A stretch of 64,000 nucleotides of DNA from Tabrizicola thermarum (GTDB lineage Bacteria; Pseudomonadota; Alphaproteobacteria; Rhodobacterales; Rhodobacteraceae), in the NCBI RefSeq assembly GCF_003574395.1, contig NZ_KZ984536.1, forward strand, positions 167,322 to 231,321, in the 5' to 3' direction. Shown piece by piece: positions 17,171-27,700 of the stretch (positions within the stretch are counted from its first letter, which is position 1; every line of letters starts with the position of its first letter). A program made the position numbers and the translations under genes. The notes beneath the pieces are model-generated. The model was not told the DNA's origin, did no database searches, and saw nothing but the letters and a program-made list of their open reading frames with translations.

Positions 17171-18814
17171 CTAGCCGGCCAGCAAGGCGCGCGCGGCGGC
17201 GCGGGCCGCTTCGGTCACCGTGTCGCCCGCCAGCATCCGGGCGATCTCCTCGACCCTTTCCCCGGGCGGCAAGGCCGTGACGGTGGACAGCGTCTGGCCC
17301 CCCGCCACCCGCTTCTCCACCCGCCAGTGCCGCGCGCCGAAGGCCGCGACCTGCGGACTGTGCGTCACCACCAGAACCTGTGCGCCCTGTGCCAGGGCCT
17401 TGAGCCTGCGCCCCACCGCATCCGCCGTCGCCCCGCCGACCCCCCGGTCGATCTCGTCGAAGATCAGCGTCAGGCCGGGACTGTCGCCCGTCAGGCAGAC
17501 CTTCAGCGCCAGAAGGAACCGGCTCAGCTCCCCGCCCGAGGCAATCCGGTTCAGCGGCCCCGCCGGTGAGCCGGGGTTCGTAGCCACGGTGAAAGTCACC
17601 GCATCCACCCCCTCGGGCCCCGGCTCGCCCGGCGTCACCTCGGTCACGAAAACCGCGCGCTCCATCTTCAGGGGCGCCAGTTCCGCCGCCATCGCTGCAT
17701 CCAGCCGGCTCGCCGCCGCGCGCCGAGCCGCCGTCACCCGCGCCGCCTCGGCCGCATAGGCGGCTTCCGCCTCGGCCACCGCCTTCGCCAGCCGGGCAAT
17801 CCCCGCCGCCCCGCCGTCGATCGCCGCCAGCCGCGCCCGCAAGCCATCGGCAAACCCGCCCAGATCGTCGGCCAGGACCCCATGCTTGCGCGCCAGCGCC
17901 CGGATCGCGAACAGCCGCTCTTCCACCCGCTCCAGTTCCCCGGGATCGAAGTCCAGCGCCTCCAGCGCCCGCTCCACCCCGGCCTGAGCCTCGCCCAGTT
18001 CGATCAGCGCCCGGTTCAGCGCCTCCATCGGCGCGTCGAGCCGCCCCTCGGCCTTGTCCGCCGCGCCGTCCAGCCAACGCAGCGCGTCGCGCATCCGGCC
18101 TTCGGCACCCTCGTCCGACAGGGCCATCAGCGCCTTGGCCACATCCTCGCGGATCCGCCCGGCGCCCTGCATCAGCCGACGACGGGCGTCCAGCGCCTCG
18201 TCCTCACCGGGGCGAGGGTCCAGCTTGTCCAGTTCCCCCACCGCATGGCGCAGAAACTCTTCCTCGGCCGCCGCGCGCGCCAGCGCCGCCTCGGCCTCGG
18301 AGAGCCGCATCCGCGCCTCGCGCTGCGCCGCCCAGGCCGTGCGCACCGCGCCAAGGTCCAGCCCCGCGTAAGCGTCCAGCAGCGCCCGATGCCCGCGCGG
18401 GTTCAGCAAGCCCCGGTCGTCATGCTGGCCATGCAGTTCGACCAGAGTGTCCGACAGATCGCGCAGAACCTCGCCGCTGACCCGGCGGTCGTTGACGAAG
18501 GCGGTCTTGCGCCCGTCTGCGCTGTTCACCCGGCGCAGGATCAGCTCGTCCTCGGCCTCGATCCCCGCCGCCTCCAGCACGCCCCGCGCGGCATGGCCGG
18601 GGGAAAGGTCGAAGACCGCCGTCACCTCCCCCTGCGAGGCGCCCTGCCGCACCAGCTCGGCCCGGCCCCGCCAGCCCAGCACGAAGCCCAGGGCGTCCAG
18701 CAGAATCGACTTCCCCGCCCCCGTCTCGCCGGTCAGCACGTTCAGACCCGGGCCAAGCTCCAGGCTCAGCCGGTCGATGATAAGGACATCGCGGATATCC
18801 AGACTGCGCAGCAT
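17171..18814 (-). CDS. recN: DNA repair protein RecN
   Basis: A 547-residue SMC-like ATPase that organises broken DNA ends for recombination. Walker A is GETGAGKSILLDA (from residue 29), followed by a long Glu/Ala/Arg-rich coiled-coil middle. C-terminal signature SGGELSRFLLALK, Walker B LTLIFDEIDRGVGG and the His-switch VVTHSPQVAAFGARHW follow. Length is normal. It follows bamD with a 34-base spacer, as in most Rhodobacteraceae, at the end of the lpxC-bamD-recN run. Confidence 0.97.
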   Translation of the reverse strand: MLRSLDIRDVLIIDRLSLELGPGLNVLTGETGAGKSILLDALGFVLGWRGRAELVRQGASQGEVTAVFDLSPGHAARGVLEAAGIEAEDELILRRVNSADGRKTAFVNDRRVSGEVLRDLSDTLVELHGQHDDRGLLNPRGHRALLDAYAGLDLGAVRTAWAAQREARMRLSEAEAALARAAAEEEFLRHAVGELDKLDPRPGEDEALDARRRLMQGAGRIREDVAKALMALSDEGAEGRMRDALRWLDGAADKAEGRLDAPMEALNRALIELGEAQAGVERALEALDFDPGELERVEERLFAIRALARKHGVLADDLGGFADGLRARLAAIDGGAAGIARLAKAVAEAEAAYAAEAARVTAARRAAASRLDAAMAAELAPLKMERAVFVTEVTPGEPGPEGVDAVTFTVATNPGSPAGPLNRIASGGELSRFLLALKVCLTGDSPGLTLIFDEIDRGVGGATADAVGRRLKALAQGAQVLVVTHSPQVAAFGARHWRVEKRVAGGQTLSTVTALPPGERVEEIARMLAGDTVTEAARAAARALLAG

Positions 18815-18848
18815 CGTCAGCCGCAGGGTGCGCAGCAGCGCACCATCC

Positions 18849-19688
18849 TCACAACCACTCGCCGCGGACCATCTGGCGATAGATCGTGCGCAGCCAGCCT
18901 TCGCCCTTGGCTTCCGGCGACAGGCCCTTGCCCTTCAACAGGCGGAAGCTGTCGTCGTAGAACGGCGAGGACTGGTAGTTGTAGCCCAGGATCGCCGCCG
19001 CCGTCTGCGCCTCGTCGGTCAGGCCCAACGCCAGATAGCATTCCACCAGCCGGTGCAGCGCCTCGGCCGTGTGGCTTGTCGTCTGGTAATCCGCGACCAC
19101 GGTGCGGAACCGGTTGATCGCCGCCGCATAGTGCCGCCGCTTCAGGTAGTAGCGCCCGACTTCCATCTCCTTCGCCGCCAGCTGGTCGAAGGCCAGCTCG
19201 AACTTCAGCATGGCCGATCGGGCATATTCGCTGTCGGGATAGGTCTCGATCACGTCGCGCATGCCCTTGAGCGCCTGGAAGGTCACGCCCTGGTCACGGC
19301 CCACGTCGTCGATCTGGTCGTAATAGCTCAGCGCCATCAGGTACAGCGCGTAGGGCGCATCCTCGTCGCCGGGGTAGAAATCCAGGAATCGCTGCGCTGC
19401 ATCGCGCGCTTCGGGATATTGCTTGGCCTTGTGATGCGTGTAGGCCTGCATGATCAGGGCACGCTTGGCGAATTCGGTATAGGGATACAGCCGTTCGACT
19501 TCCTGGAAGTAGATCAGCGCATCCTTGGGCTTCTTGCCGGTTTCAAGCTCCAGCTCGCCCTTCTTGTAGATTTCTTCCGCGGTGTAGGTATCAAGCGCGC
19601 GTTCCTGCGGGCCGCCCGCGCAGCCGGCCAGCGCCGCCACCAGAACCGCCGCTCCTAGAAACCCTGCGCCGGGCCTTCTGCCTGACAT
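18849..19688 (-). CDS. bamD: outer membrane protein assembly factor BamD
   Basis: A 279-residue lipoprotein with a lipobox at LAGC and five TPR-like repeats (for example LIYFQEVERLYPYTEFAKRA and AAQRFLDFYPGDEDA). It joins BamA to fold outer-membrane beta-barrels. ATG 19688 is chosen because AGG precedes it; a TTG five codons upstream is less likely. It lies between lpxC and recN. Confidence 0.96.
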   Translation of the reverse strand: MSGRRPGAGFLGAAVLVAALAGCAGGPQERALDTYTAEEIYKKGELELETGKKPKDALIYFQEVERLYPYTEFAKRALIMQAYTHHKAKQYPEARDAAQRFLDFYPGDEDAPYALYLMALSYYDQIDDVGRDQGVTFQALKGMRDVIETYPDSEYARSAMLKFELAFDQLAAKEMEVGRYYLKRRHYAAAINRFRTVVADYQTTSHTAEALHRLVECYLALGLTDEAQTAAAILGYNYQSSPFYDDSFRLLKGKGLSPEAKGEGWLRTIYRQMVRGEWL

Positions 19689-19794
19689 TCTTTGCCTATC
19701 CAACCTGCAGCCCGGGCGGTTCGCCCCTGTGTTTGGCCCGTCCTAGCACAGAAAAATCCGGGGCGCAAAACGCCTTTCGTGACTTTGCGTAGGT

Positions 19795-20724
19795 TCAGAG
19801 ACACCCGTTGCGCAAGGGCAAATCACCCGCATGGACGCCAACCCCCGGCAGCTTGCCCAGGGTGCGCGGCCCGCAGTCCACGATTTCATAGGCCGAAGCA
19901 TCGGCAAACAGTGCCCGCAACAGTCGGTTGGTCAGCGCATGGCCCGCCCGTTCCCCGATGTACCGCCCCAGGATCGGGCCACCCGCCAGCGCCAGATCGC
20001 CCACCGCGTCCAGCATCTTGTGACGCACGGGTTCGTCGGCATGGCGCAGGCCGCCCGGCGACAGCACCCGGTCGCCCGCGAAGACCACCGCGTTTTCCAG
20101 CGTGCCGCCCAGGGCCAGACCCTTGGCCCGCATCGCGTCGATGTCGGACTGGCGGCAGAAGGTGCGGCTGTCGGACAACTCGCGCACGAAGGCGCCGTTG
20201 GCCATGTTCAGCCGACGCTCCTGCACGCCGATCGCCTTGTCCTCGAAGTCGATGCGGAAGTCGATCTCCAGCATGTCGGCCGGTTCCAGCCGCGCCAGGG
20301 CATCGCCCTCGCGCACTTCGACCGGCTTCAGGATCCGCACCGCGCGGACCGGCGGGTCCTGTTCTTCCAGCCCGGCGGCCATGAAGCCCTCGACGAAGGG
20401 CACGGCCGAGCCGTCAAGGATCGGTACTTCGGGTCCGTCGATCTCGACCAGGGCGTTGTGGATGCCGAACCCGGCCAGCGCGGCCATCAGATGTTCGATG
20501 GTCGAAACCGAGACACCCGCCTCGTTCTGGATGACCGTGCACAGGCGCGACGGCGTGACGGCATCCCAGCGCGCCGGGATCATCTGGTCGCGGTCGGCGA
20601 CATCGGTGCGACGAAACCAGATCCCGTGATCGGCAGGCGCCGGATGCACGACCATCCGCACGGGCAGGCCAGTGTGCAGGCCAAGCCCGGAAAAAGTCGC
20701 AGGGGAATTCAGCGTATTCTGCAC
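19795..20724 (-). CDS. lpxC: UDP-3-O-acyl-N-acetylglucosamine deacetylase
   Basis: A 309-residue zinc amidase committing to lipid A synthesis. It opens MQNTLNSPATFSGLGLHTG. Metal ligands lie in TIEHLMAAL (His78) and in RHKMLDAVGDLAL (His and Asp), and the catalytic His in GERAGHALTN. Length is normal. It follows ftsZ after a terminator and a 194-base spacer, which should hold its own promoter. It precedes bamD by 106 bases. Confidence 0.97.
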   Translation of the reverse strand: MQNTLNSPATFSGLGLHTGLPVRMVVHPAPADHGIWFRRTDVADRDQMIPARWDAVTPSRLCTVIQNEAGVSVSTIEHLMAALAGFGIHNALVEIDGPEVPILDGSAVPFVEGFMAAGLEEQDPPVRAVRILKPVEVREGDALARLEPADMLEIDFRIDFEDKAIGVQERRLNMANGAFVRELSDSRTFCRQSDIDAMRAKGLALGGTLENAVVFAGDRVLSPGGLRHADEPVRHKMLDAVGDLALAGGPILGRYIGERAGHALTNRLLRALFADASAYEIVDCGPRTLGKLPGVGVHAGDLPLRNGCL

Positions 20725-20862
20725 GTCTCGCTCAACCTCATGCCGGGCAGGTTCAGCGCCCGCATCCGGTTGCCCGTTAGCTATTCGTTAAGAGCCGCTA
20801 TCTCAACTCACTCTTTGTGACCATATGTGACAGATGTGAAACCTTCGGCAAGGCCTTGCCAC

Positions 20863-20891
20863 CAAAAGGAAAAGGCCCGGTTTCCCGGGCC
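20863..20891 (-). terminator. Rho-independent terminator of ftsZ
   Basis: Minus-strand stem GGCCCGG/CCGGGCC around a GAAA tetraloop, followed by the T-rich run TTTTCCTTTT, 27 bases after the ftsZ stop. It separates the fts-mur operon from lpxC. Confidence 0.85.
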
Positions 20892-20918
20892 AGTCTCGGT
20901 GGTGGTGCCGCGTTCTTT

Positions 20919-22556
20919 TCAGTTGGCCTGGCGGCGCAGGAAGGCGGGAATCTCGATCCGGTCCTGATCGGAACCCAGGTCGTGATCGTCGTCGTAAGAG
21001 GTCACCGGCGGCTGCGTGCGGCCCGTCGGGGCAGTCGGGCTGCCGGCTTCCAGATGTCCGGCCATGCGGTTGATCAGCGAGCCGATGCCGAACCGCGGCT
21101 TTGCGGCCGCAGCCGGTGCGGCAGCCGGAGCGGCGGCCGGGGCCGGGCGTGAGAACTGCGACGGGGCATGGCCCGGACGGCTGACCGCTGCCTGCAACCG
21201 GGCCAGCGCCTCGGGCGAGGGCTGACCGGCAGCCCGCGGACGCGGGGCGACAAAGGCACCCGGATCGGCTTCGATCGCGGCCGGGGTCGACCGGACCAGC
21301 GCCGGCTGCGCCGGGGTCTGCGGGCGATAGGCGGGCGGCGGCAGATCGTCGGCGATCGACAGGTCGTCGGCCTCGAAGTCGGCTTTCGACGCCGCTGCGT
21401 CAAAGGCCGCGTCGGCAACCCTCTCGACCTCCTGCCCGAAGGCCATCCGCTCTTCCATCACCGGCTCGGGCGTCGGCACATGCGCCGGCGCAGCCGCGCG
21501 CGGGGCTTCCGGTTCGCGGGCGGGGGCCATGGACAGCGGCCGCTCCATCGTCCGGCGCGCCACCGGCGGCTCGGCCTTGTTCGCCGCCGAGGCGTCGATG
21601 CCCGTCGCCACGACCGACACGCGGATACGGCCTTCCATCGCAGTGTCCAGAGTGGAGCCGACGATGATGTTCGCCTCGGGGTCCACCTTCTCGCGGATGA
21701 TGTTGGCGGCCTCGTCCAGCTCGAACAGCGTCAGGTCGTGCCCGCCGGTGATGTTGATGAGGACACCCTTGGCCCCGTTCAGGCTGATCTCGTCCAGAAG
21801 CGGGTTGGCAATCGCCTTCTCCGCCGCCTGGATCGCCCGGTCGTCGCCACTGGCTTCGCCGGTGCCCATCATCGCCTTGCCCATCTCGTCCATCACCGCG
21901 CGGACGTCGGCGAAGTCCAGGTTGATGAGGCCGGGCCGCACCATCAGGTCGGTCACGCCCTTCACGCCCTGATACAGCACGTCATCGGCCATGGCGAAGG
22001 CTTCGGTGAAGGTGGTGCGCTCGTTGGCCAGCCGGAACAGGTTCTGGTTCGGGATGATGATCAGCGTATCGACCACCTTCTGAAGCGCCTCGATCCCCTC
22101 TTCCGCCTGGCGCATCCGCTTGGCGCCCTCGAACTGGAAGGGCTTGGTCACCACGCCGACCGTCAGCACGCCCAGCTCGCGCGCGGCCTGCGCGATGATC
22201 GGCGCCGCACCCGTGCCGGTGCCCCCGCCCATGCCCGCGGTGATGAAGCACATGTGCGCCCCCGCCAGGTGGTCGACGATCTCTTCGATCGTCTCCTCCG
22301 CCGCCGCCGCCCCGACCGAGGGCCGGGCCCCTGCTCCAAGACCTTCCGTCGCCTTGACACCCATCTGGATCCGCGCGCTTGCCCGGCTTTGCTGCAAGGC
22401 CTGGGCATCGGTGTTGGCCACGACGAACTCGACGCCTTCCAGCATCTTGTCGATCATGTTGTTCACCGCATTGCCGCCCGCGCCGCCCACACCGAACACG
22501 GTGATGCGCGGCTTCAGCTCTTCACGCTCGGAAGTCATCGTCAGATTGAGTGCCAT
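20919..22556 (-). CDS. ftsZ: cell division GTPase FtsZ
   Basis: A 545-residue tubulin homologue. The tubulin signature GGGTGTG (residues 110-116) and the T7-loop NLDFADVR, which completes the neighbour's GTPase site, are intact. After the conserved core (about 1-330) comes a long Ala/Pro-rich linker of roughly 195 residues, then the C-terminal FtsA/FtsZ-partner peptide [14 protein letters not shown]. The long linker is usual for alphaproteobacteria. It is the last gene of the dcw run and has its own terminator. The 195-base gap before it probably holds a promoter. Confidence 0.98.
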   Translation of the reverse strand: MALNLTMTSEREELKPRITVFGVGGAGGNAVNNMIDKMLEGVEFVVANTDAQALQQSRASARIQMGVKATEGLGAGARPSVGAAAAEETIEEIVDHLAGAHMCFITAGMGGGTGTGAAPIIAQAARELGVLTVGVVTKPFQFEGAKRMRQAEEGIEALQKVVDTLIIIPNQNLFRLANERTTFTEAFAMADDVLYQGVKGVTDLMVRPGLINLDFADVRAVMDEMGKAMMGTGEASGDDRAIQAAEKAIANPLLDEISLNGAKGVLINITGGHDLTLFELDEAANIIREKVDPEANIIVGSTLDTAMEGRIRVSVVATGIDASAANKAEPPVARRTMERPLSMAPAREPEAPRAAAPAHVPTPEPVMEERMAFGQEVERVADAAFDAAASKADFEADDLSIADDLPPPAYRPQTPAQPALVRSTPAAIEADPGAFVAPRPRAAGQPSPEALARLQAAVSRPGHAPSQFSRPAPAAAPAAAPAAAAKPRFGIGSLINRMAGHLEAGSPTAPTGRTQPPVTSYDDDHDLGSDQDRIEIPAFLRRQAN

Positions 22557-22751
22557 GGGTTTGCCTGTCCCTTTGTCCGCCGCCTGTTTCCGGTCCTTTC
22601 CGCCACGAAATCCACGCGGAAGGCCGACTTATCCCCGATTCTATCCACAACGGCGCACGACGTCACGCGAAAACTCGTGCCAAACCACGAAATCTGGGGG
22701 GCTAACCCCCGTATTCAGCGGTATTTCGCCCTTCGCCCGTGGATATGGTGG

Positions 22752-24086
22752 TCACCAGTTGTCCTTGAACCATTTGACGGCCCGCCGCAAGGACCGCGCC
22801 GGATAGCGTTCCGCCGGGATTTCGAAGTCCCACCATTCGTCCTGCGGGTGCGCCGCGAACAGACACAGCCCGACCGCAGAGGCAAAAGCCGCCCCCGTCG
22901 CCGCCTGCGGCAGGCCCTGCACCCGAAGGGGCCGCCCCAGCCGCACCCTTTGGCCCAGGATGCGCGTCGCGATGCCGTCCAGCCCCGGGATCTGGCTGCC
23001 GCCGCCGGTCAGCACGATCTGCTGGCTTGGCAGAGTATCGAAACCCGCCGCGTCCAGACGGTCGCGCACTTCTTCCAGGATCTCCTCGACGCGCGGGCGC
23101 ATGATGCCGATCAGCTCGGTCCGGCTGATCTGGCGGCGATCCTTTTCCCAGTCCCCGCTGTCGCCGCCGATGTCGATCATCTCGCGGTCGTCCATGCCGG
23201 TGGCATACAGACCGCCATGCCGCGTCTTGATCCGCTCGGCCACCGCCATCGGGATCTGCAAGCCCTTGGAAATGTCGCTCGTCACATGATCCCCGCCCAT
23301 CCGCACGCTGTCGGCATAGATCATGTGCTTCTTCATGAAGATCGAGATGCCGGTCGCGCCCCCGCCCATGTCGATGCAGGCCGCGCCCAGTTCCTGTTCG
23401 TCCTCGACCAGGGACGCGATGCCCGAGACATAGGCCGATGAGGCCAGCCCCGCCAGTTCCAGATCGCAGCGCTTGATGCAGTACAGAAGGTTCTGGATCA
23501 CATCGCCGTCCACCGACAGAAGGTGCATGTCCACCGCCAGCCGGTGCCCGATCTGCCCGCGCGGATCGCCCAGGCCCGTGCGATGGTCCAGCGCGAAGTT
23601 CACCGGCTGGGCATGCAGGACCTCGCGTCCCGGCCCGAGATCCGGCACGTCGCAGGCGGCCAGCACGCGGCTGACGTCCTGTTCCGTCACCACGCTGTCC
23701 TGCAAGTCCAGCTCGCCCGCCAGCCCATAGCTGCGCGGCTCTGCGCCCGCAAAGCAGGCGATCACATGATCGACCCGCACATTGGCCATCTTCTGCGCCG
23801 CCTGCACCGCCGTGCGGATCGCGCGCTCGGTCTCGTTCATCACCGCGATCTCGCCAAAGCGCACGCCCCGGCTGCGGGTGGTGGCCGCACCGATCACCCG
23901 GAACTGGCTCTGCCCCGCCATCGGCCCCACGCCGTCCTGCTCGCGCAGCCGGTCCGGGCCGTCGAACCGCAGGACCAGGCAGGCGATCTTGCTGGTGCCG
24001 ACGTCCAGAATGGCGATCACGCCGCGCTGCATGGCGGCCTTGCGCATGTTCCGCATGGCCCGCTGGGAAGTATAGAGATCGGTCAC
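22752..24086 (-). CDS. ftsA: cell division protein FtsA
   Basis: A 444-residue actin-fold ATPase that tethers FtsZ to the membrane. Phosphate-1 block ILDVGTSKIACLV, adenosine block IVLTGGGSQIPGLDG and the C-terminal amphipathic end RSLRRAVKWFKDNW are visible. The start is a GTG overlapping the ftsQ stop by four bases. The gene lies between ftsQ and ftsZ in the standard order. Confidence 0.97.
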   Translation of the reverse strand: MTDLYTSQRAMRNMRKAAMQRGVIAILDVGTSKIACLVLRFDGPDRLREQDGVGPMAGQSQFRVIGAATTRSRGVRFGEIAVMNETERAIRTAVQAAQKMANVRVDHVIACFAGAEPRSYGLAGELDLQDSVVTEQDVSRVLAACDVPDLGPGREVLHAQPVNFALDHRTGLGDPRGQIGHRLAVDMHLLSVDGDVIQNLLYCIKRCDLELAGLASSAYVSGIASLVEDEQELGAACIDMGGGATGISIFMKKHMIYADSVRMGGDHVTSDISKGLQIPMAVAERIKTRHGGLYATGMDDREMIDIGGDSGDWEKDRRQISRTELIGIMRPRVEEILEEVRDRLDAAGFDTLPSQQIVLTGGGSQIPGLDGIATRILGQRVRLGRPLRVQGLPQAATGAAFASAVGLCLFAAHPQDEWWDFEIPAERYPARSLRRAVKWFKDNW

Positions 24087-24979
24087 AGTTCGTTCTCCAC
24101 GGTTGCAAGGCCCTGCGCGCGGCGCACCTCGGCAAGGGCATGGGGGGAAAGGCGAAGGGTGGGGCGGTGGTCCGACCGCAGATCGACGGTCAGGATGTCG
24201 CGGTTCATCAGGTCCTGCGCATGGTCCAGCGCAAGCAGACGCTCCAGCGCCTGCACCGGGTTCTTCTCAGGCAGAAGCACGCGCTGGTCTCGGTCCAGCA
24301 CCAGATCCCAGCGGCGCTCGCCCACCCGCACCAGCCCCCGGATACGCGGCGTCAGCGGTCCGGCGGCGGCGATCAGGTCCAGCGCCTCGGGCGTGGCCTT
24401 GTCGGCCCCCTCGCCCGCGATCAGCGGCAGGTCGGGACGGTCGGTGCGCGACAGAAGACCCGCGACGCGATGGCCGGTCTCGTCGACCAGGGTCAGGCCA
24501 TCCTCGGTGCGCCAGATCGCGACCGGCACCCGTTCGGTGATCAGCACTTGCAGAATTCCACCCGACCGCACCCGCAGATCGGCCTTCTTCACCGCATCCA
24601 GCTTCTCGATCCGTGCCCGCGCCGCGTCCAGGTCGATGTCGAAGGACGACATCGGCAAGGGTAGCGCCAGCTTGGCGCGGACTGCTTCGGCCAGGTCCTC
24701 CGAGGCGCCCTCGATCCGGGCAAGGCTGACGCGGAACTCGGGCCGCGCCTCGAACTCTTCGCGCAGATGCGTCAACTGGCCGATCACCGCCTGCCGGTTC
24801 GGCTCGTGGCTGAACCACAGCACCGTCGCGCCGATCATCCCCAGCAGCGGCACGCCCTTTACCAGGAAACCGCGCACATAGGGCGTCAGCATCAGCCGTT
24901 GCAGCCGGTAATCCCACTTCGACGGCGCGGGATCGCGGCGCGGGCTGCGACCGGGGCGGCGGCCGATCAGCGATTGCAT
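24083..24979 (-). CDS. ftsQ: cell division protein FtsQ
   Basis: A 298-residue bitopic protein with a basic cytoplasmic N-terminus ([12 protein letters not shown]), one membrane helix near residues 40-56, then a POTRA domain (about 80-155) and the beta domain that recruits FtsB/FtsL. Its start overlaps the end of ddl by 13 bases and its stop overlaps ftsA, so translation is coupled throughout. Confidence 0.95.
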   Translation of the reverse strand: MQSLIGRRPGRSPRRDPAPSKWDYRLQRLMLTPYVRGFLVKGVPLLGMIGATVLWFSHEPNRQAVIGQLTHLREEFEARPEFRVSLARIEGASEDLAEAVRAKLALPLPMSSFDIDLDAARARIEKLDAVKKADLRVRSGGILQVLITERVPVAIWRTEDGLTLVDETGHRVAGLLSRTDRPDLPLIAGEGADKATPEALDLIAAAGPLTPRIRGLVRVGERRWDLVLDRDQRVLLPEKNPVQALERLLALDHAQDLMNRDILTVDLRSDHRPTLRLSPHALAEVRRAQGLATVENEL

Positions 24980-25887
24980 GACGCATCCTCCACCATCCAG
25001 GCGCAGAACTCCGGGAACCCGATCCCCTGCATCGCCGCCTGCTCGGGCGCGAGCGACGTGGGCGTCATCCCCGGCTGGGTGTTCGTCTCCAGCAGGATCA
25101 GCCCGGCCAGCCCGCGCGCCTCGTCCCAGCGGAAATCGGTGCGACTGACGCCCCGGCACCCCAGCGCCCGGTGCGCGCGCAGCGCATAGTCCAGACAGGC
25201 CGCCTCGATCTCGGCCGGGATGTTCGCCGGGCATTCATGCCGGCTGCCGCCCGGGGCATACTTGGCCTCATAGTCATACCAGCCGTCGGTGATGATATCC
25301 GTCACCCCCAGCGCCCGGTCGCCCATCACCGTGGTCGTCAGCTCGCGCCCCGGGGCATAGGCCTCCACCATCACCACCGCCGGCATCGACGCCGCCAGCC
25401 GCGGCACGTTCGACCCCTCGCGCACGATGTAGACCCCGACCGAGGACCCTTCGTTGTAGGGCTTCACCACATAGGGAGCCGCCAGCACATGCCCCGCCTC
25501 GACCTCGTCCCGCGACGCCAGCCGGCTTTCCACCACCGGCAGACCGGCAGCGCGATAGACCTCCTTGGTCCTGACCTTGTCCATCGCCAGGGCCGAGGCC
25601 AGCACCCCGGAATGCGTATAGGGGATCCTCAGCCATTCCAGCATCCCCTGCACGCAGCCGTCCTCGCCCCAGCGGCCATGCAGCGCGTTGAAACAGACGT
25701 CGGGTTTCAGCTCGGTCAGACGCGCAGGCAGATCGGGGCCGCAATCGACCTCCGTCACCCGGTAACCAGCCTCCCGCAGGGCCTTGGCGCATTCGCGCCC
25801 AGAGACAAGCGACACTTCCCGCTCGGCGGAAAGGCCACCCATCAGAACCGCCACTTCGGGGGCCATCCTGCTCGATGCGCCCGCCAT
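24967..25887 (-). CDS. ddl: D-alanine-D-alanine ligase
   Basis: A 306-residue ATP-grasp ligase making the D-Ala-D-Ala peptidoglycan terminus. Family blocks: [47 protein letters not shown] and [15 protein letters not shown] 25887 is chosen because GAGG precedes it at a six-base spacing. An ATG four codons upstream lacks such spacing. It overlaps ftsQ by 13 bases. Confidence 0.96.
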   Translation of the reverse strand: MAGASSRMAPEVAVLMGGLSAEREVSLVSGRECAKALREAGYRVTEVDCGPDLPARLTELKPDVCFNALHGRWGEDGCVQGMLEWLRIPYTHSGVLASALAMDKVRTKEVYRAAGLPVVESRLASRDEVEAGHVLAAPYVVKPYNEGSSVGVYIVREGSNVPRLAASMPAVVMVEAYAPGRELTTTVMGDRALGVTDIITDGWYDYEAKYAPGGSRHECPANIPAEIEAACLDYALRAHRALGCRGVSRTDFRWDEARGLAGLILLETNTQPGMTPTSLAPEQAAMQGIGFPEFCAWMVEDASCNR

Positions 25888-25926
25888 GCACTGCCTCATC
25901 CGGGCCTTGTATGACCCGTGATATCG

Positions 25927-26856
25927 TTAGTCCTGCGGGAATTCTCCGACCCGCATGATTTCCCACTCTAGCGTGATACCGCTTGATTGGAAAACCTTTT
26001 TTCGCACTTCCTCGCCCAGATTTTCCAGATCCGCCGCCGTCGCCCCCCCGGCGTTGATCAGAAAGTTGGAATGCATGGCAGACATCTGCGCCCCGCCGAC
26101 CCTCGCTCCCCGCATCCCGGCCTCGTCGATCACCTTCCAGGCCTTCAACTCGTGGCTGTCGTCCGCGCGGCCGGTCGAGCTGAACCCCGCCGGATTGCGG
26201 AACGTCGACCCCGCCGAGCGCTCCTTCGTCGGCTGGCTGGCATCGCGCCGGGCGATCTGGTCCACCATCCGCGCCTCCAGCGCCGCCGGATCCCCCCGTC
26301 CCGCCCGGAACGTGGCCGAAACGATCACCGCGCCCTCCGGCAGATCGCTCTGCCGATAGCGCAGGGCCAGCGCGCTTGCAGGCAATGTCACGACCTCGCC
26401 CGACCGCAAGACGACCCGCACCTCCTCCAGCACATCCGCCACATAGGACCCGTAGCACCCGGCATTCATCCGCACCGCGCCGCCGATCGTCCCCGGAATG
26501 GTCCGCAGGAAGGTCAGGTCCAGCCCAGCCTCTGCCGCCCGCCGCGCCACATGCGCGTCCAAGGCCGCAGCCCCCGCGACGACCCTGTCCCCCTCGACCG
26601 CAATCGCATTGAACCCCCGCCCCAGCCGGATCACCACCGCACGGATGCCGCCGTCCCGCACGATCAGGTTCGACCCCACGCCCATCGGGAACACCGGCAC
26701 GGAAGGATCCAGCGCGCCCAGAAACGCGGCCAGATCGGCCTCGTCCGCGGGCTGATACAGCCAGTCCGCCGGCCCGCCGACCCGCAGCCAGGTCAGGTCC
26801 GCCAGCGGGCGATCCGGCGTCAGCACGCCGCGCGTTTCGGGCAAAGTCACCGTCAT
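25927..26856 (-). CDS. murB: UDP-N-acetylenolpyruvoylglucosamine reductase
   Basis: A 309-residue flavoprotein completing UDP-MurNAc. FAD-binding blocks [12 protein letters not shown] and [31 protein letters not shown], and the catalytic Ser region GSTFRNPAG are present. It is the type I form. ATG 26856 has AAGG five bases upstream. ATG 26883, nine codons earlier, is an acceptable alternative. It is followed by ddl after 39 bases. Confidence 0.96.
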   Translation of the reverse strand: MTVTLPETRGVLTPDRPLADLTWLRVGGPADWLYQPADEADLAAFLGALDPSVPVFPMGVGSNLIVRDGGIRAVVIRLGRGFNAIAVEGDRVVAGAAALDAHVARRAAEAGLDLTFLRTIPGTIGGAVRMNAGCYGSYVADVLEEVRVVLRSGEVVTLPASALALRYRQSDLPEGAVIVSATFRAGRGDPAALEARMVDQIARRDASQPTKERSAGSTFRNPAGFSSTGRADDSHELKAWKVIDEAGMRGARVGGAQMSAMHSNFLINAGGATAADLENLGEEVRKKVFQSSGITLEWEIMRVGEFPQD

Positions 26857-26895
26857 CCCTGCCTTCTGCGGCGCTTTCCGCATCCGTGCAAGACC

Positions 26896-27162
26896 TCAGG
26901 CCCGCCGCCACAGCGCAAGCAGGATTCCGACCACCGCGCCCCCAAGGATCGGCGCGGCAAAGAGCAGCGCCTCGCGCAAAAGGCCGATCCCTCCGGCCAT
27001 GTCCAGGCCCGCTTCCTGCCAGGTCATGCCGATCATCGCCGCCAGCGCCAGAACCGGCAGCAGCACCGCCGCCCCCCAGCCATAGCGACGGGTCATGAAA
27101 TGGGACATCAGCCCAGCCAGAATCACTGTCGCGCCCGCAATCGCCCAGAGACTCCCTGTCAT
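26896..27162 (-). CDS. small membrane protein, unknown
   Basis: An 88-residue protein with three hydrophobic segments (about residues 4-20, 29-46 and 63-84) separated by short polar loops and ending RRA. No recognised domain. It sits between murB and a DUF2484 gene with spacings of 39 and 4 bases, so it is cotranscribed with cell-wall genes. Retention at this place suggests a membrane-associated accessory role. Codon use matches the neighbours. Confidence 0.7.
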   Translation of the reverse strand: MTGSLWAIAGATVILAGLMSHFMTRRYGWGAAVLLPVLALAAMIGMTWQEAGLDMAGGIGLLREALLFAAPILGGAVVGILLALWRRA

Positions 27163-27166
27163 CGCC

Positions 27167-27412
27167 CTACCCGACCTGACGGCGCAGCCAGCGCCAGAGG
27201 AAGATCACCGGCCAGCGCAGGACCGACGCCCCTGCGGCCAACAGCAGAAGTCCCACCACCGGGCCGCCGACATAGGTCGCCCAGCCCAGAAGCGGCACGC
27301 CCAGCGCGATCAGCACATAGGCCGCCCGCCAATGCCTGTCGCGCGACGGAAACATCGCGATCACATTCGCCGCGATCAGCCAGACCAGACAAAGCGCAAG
27401 CGGCAGCGTCAC
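27167..27412 (-). CDS. DUF2484 family membrane protein (second copy)
   Basis: An 81-residue, three-helix protein, MTLPLALCLVWLIAANVIAMFPSR onward, ending RWLRRQVG. It shares the pattern W-L-x-AA-x-V-x-AM(F/L)P-x-R with the adjacent gene, so the two are tandem paralogues. DUF2484 proteins are nearly confined to Rhodobacterales and lie between murC and murB. Their function is unknown. It overlaps the upstream paralogue by four bases. Confidence 0.78.
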   Translation of the reverse strand: MTLPLALCLVWLIAANVIAMFPSRDRHWRAAYVLIALGVPLLGWATYVGGPVVGLLLLAAGASVLRWPVIFLWRWLRRQVG

Positions 27413-27675
27413 TTCTCAAGCTCCTTCGGCAGCGGCGCGGGCCGTCCCATGGCCCGCCGCGCGAAGTAGAGCAGCGGGTTGCGGAACATCGAGACAAAGG
27501 CGAACAGCCCCACCGCCAGCCAAAGCCAGCCATGCAGCCAGCCGATCCAGACCAGCAGCACCGGAGCAGCCGCCAGCAGAGCCAGCCCTGGCGCCATCTG
27601 CCGCCGCATCGGCAGCATCGCCGTGACCGCTGCGGCAAGGACCCAGAGACAGCCCAGGATCAGCGGCGGGCTCAT
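27409..27675 (-). CDS. DUF2484 family membrane protein (first copy)
   Basis: An 88-residue protein, MSPPLILGCLWVLAAAVTAMLPMR onward, with three hydrophobic segments and a basic tail (FARRAMGRPAPLPKELEK). It is a paralogue of the next gene. It lies downstream of murC, but is separated from it by a pair of palindromes that may weaken readthrough. Confidence 0.78.
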   Translation of the reverse strand: MSPPLILGCLWVLAAAVTAMLPMRRQMAPGLALLAAAPVLLVWIGWLHGWLWLAVGLFAFVSMFRNPLLYFARRAMGRPAPLPKELEK

Positions 27676-27700
27676 TTCAGCACCGTCAGCCCCGGGAACC

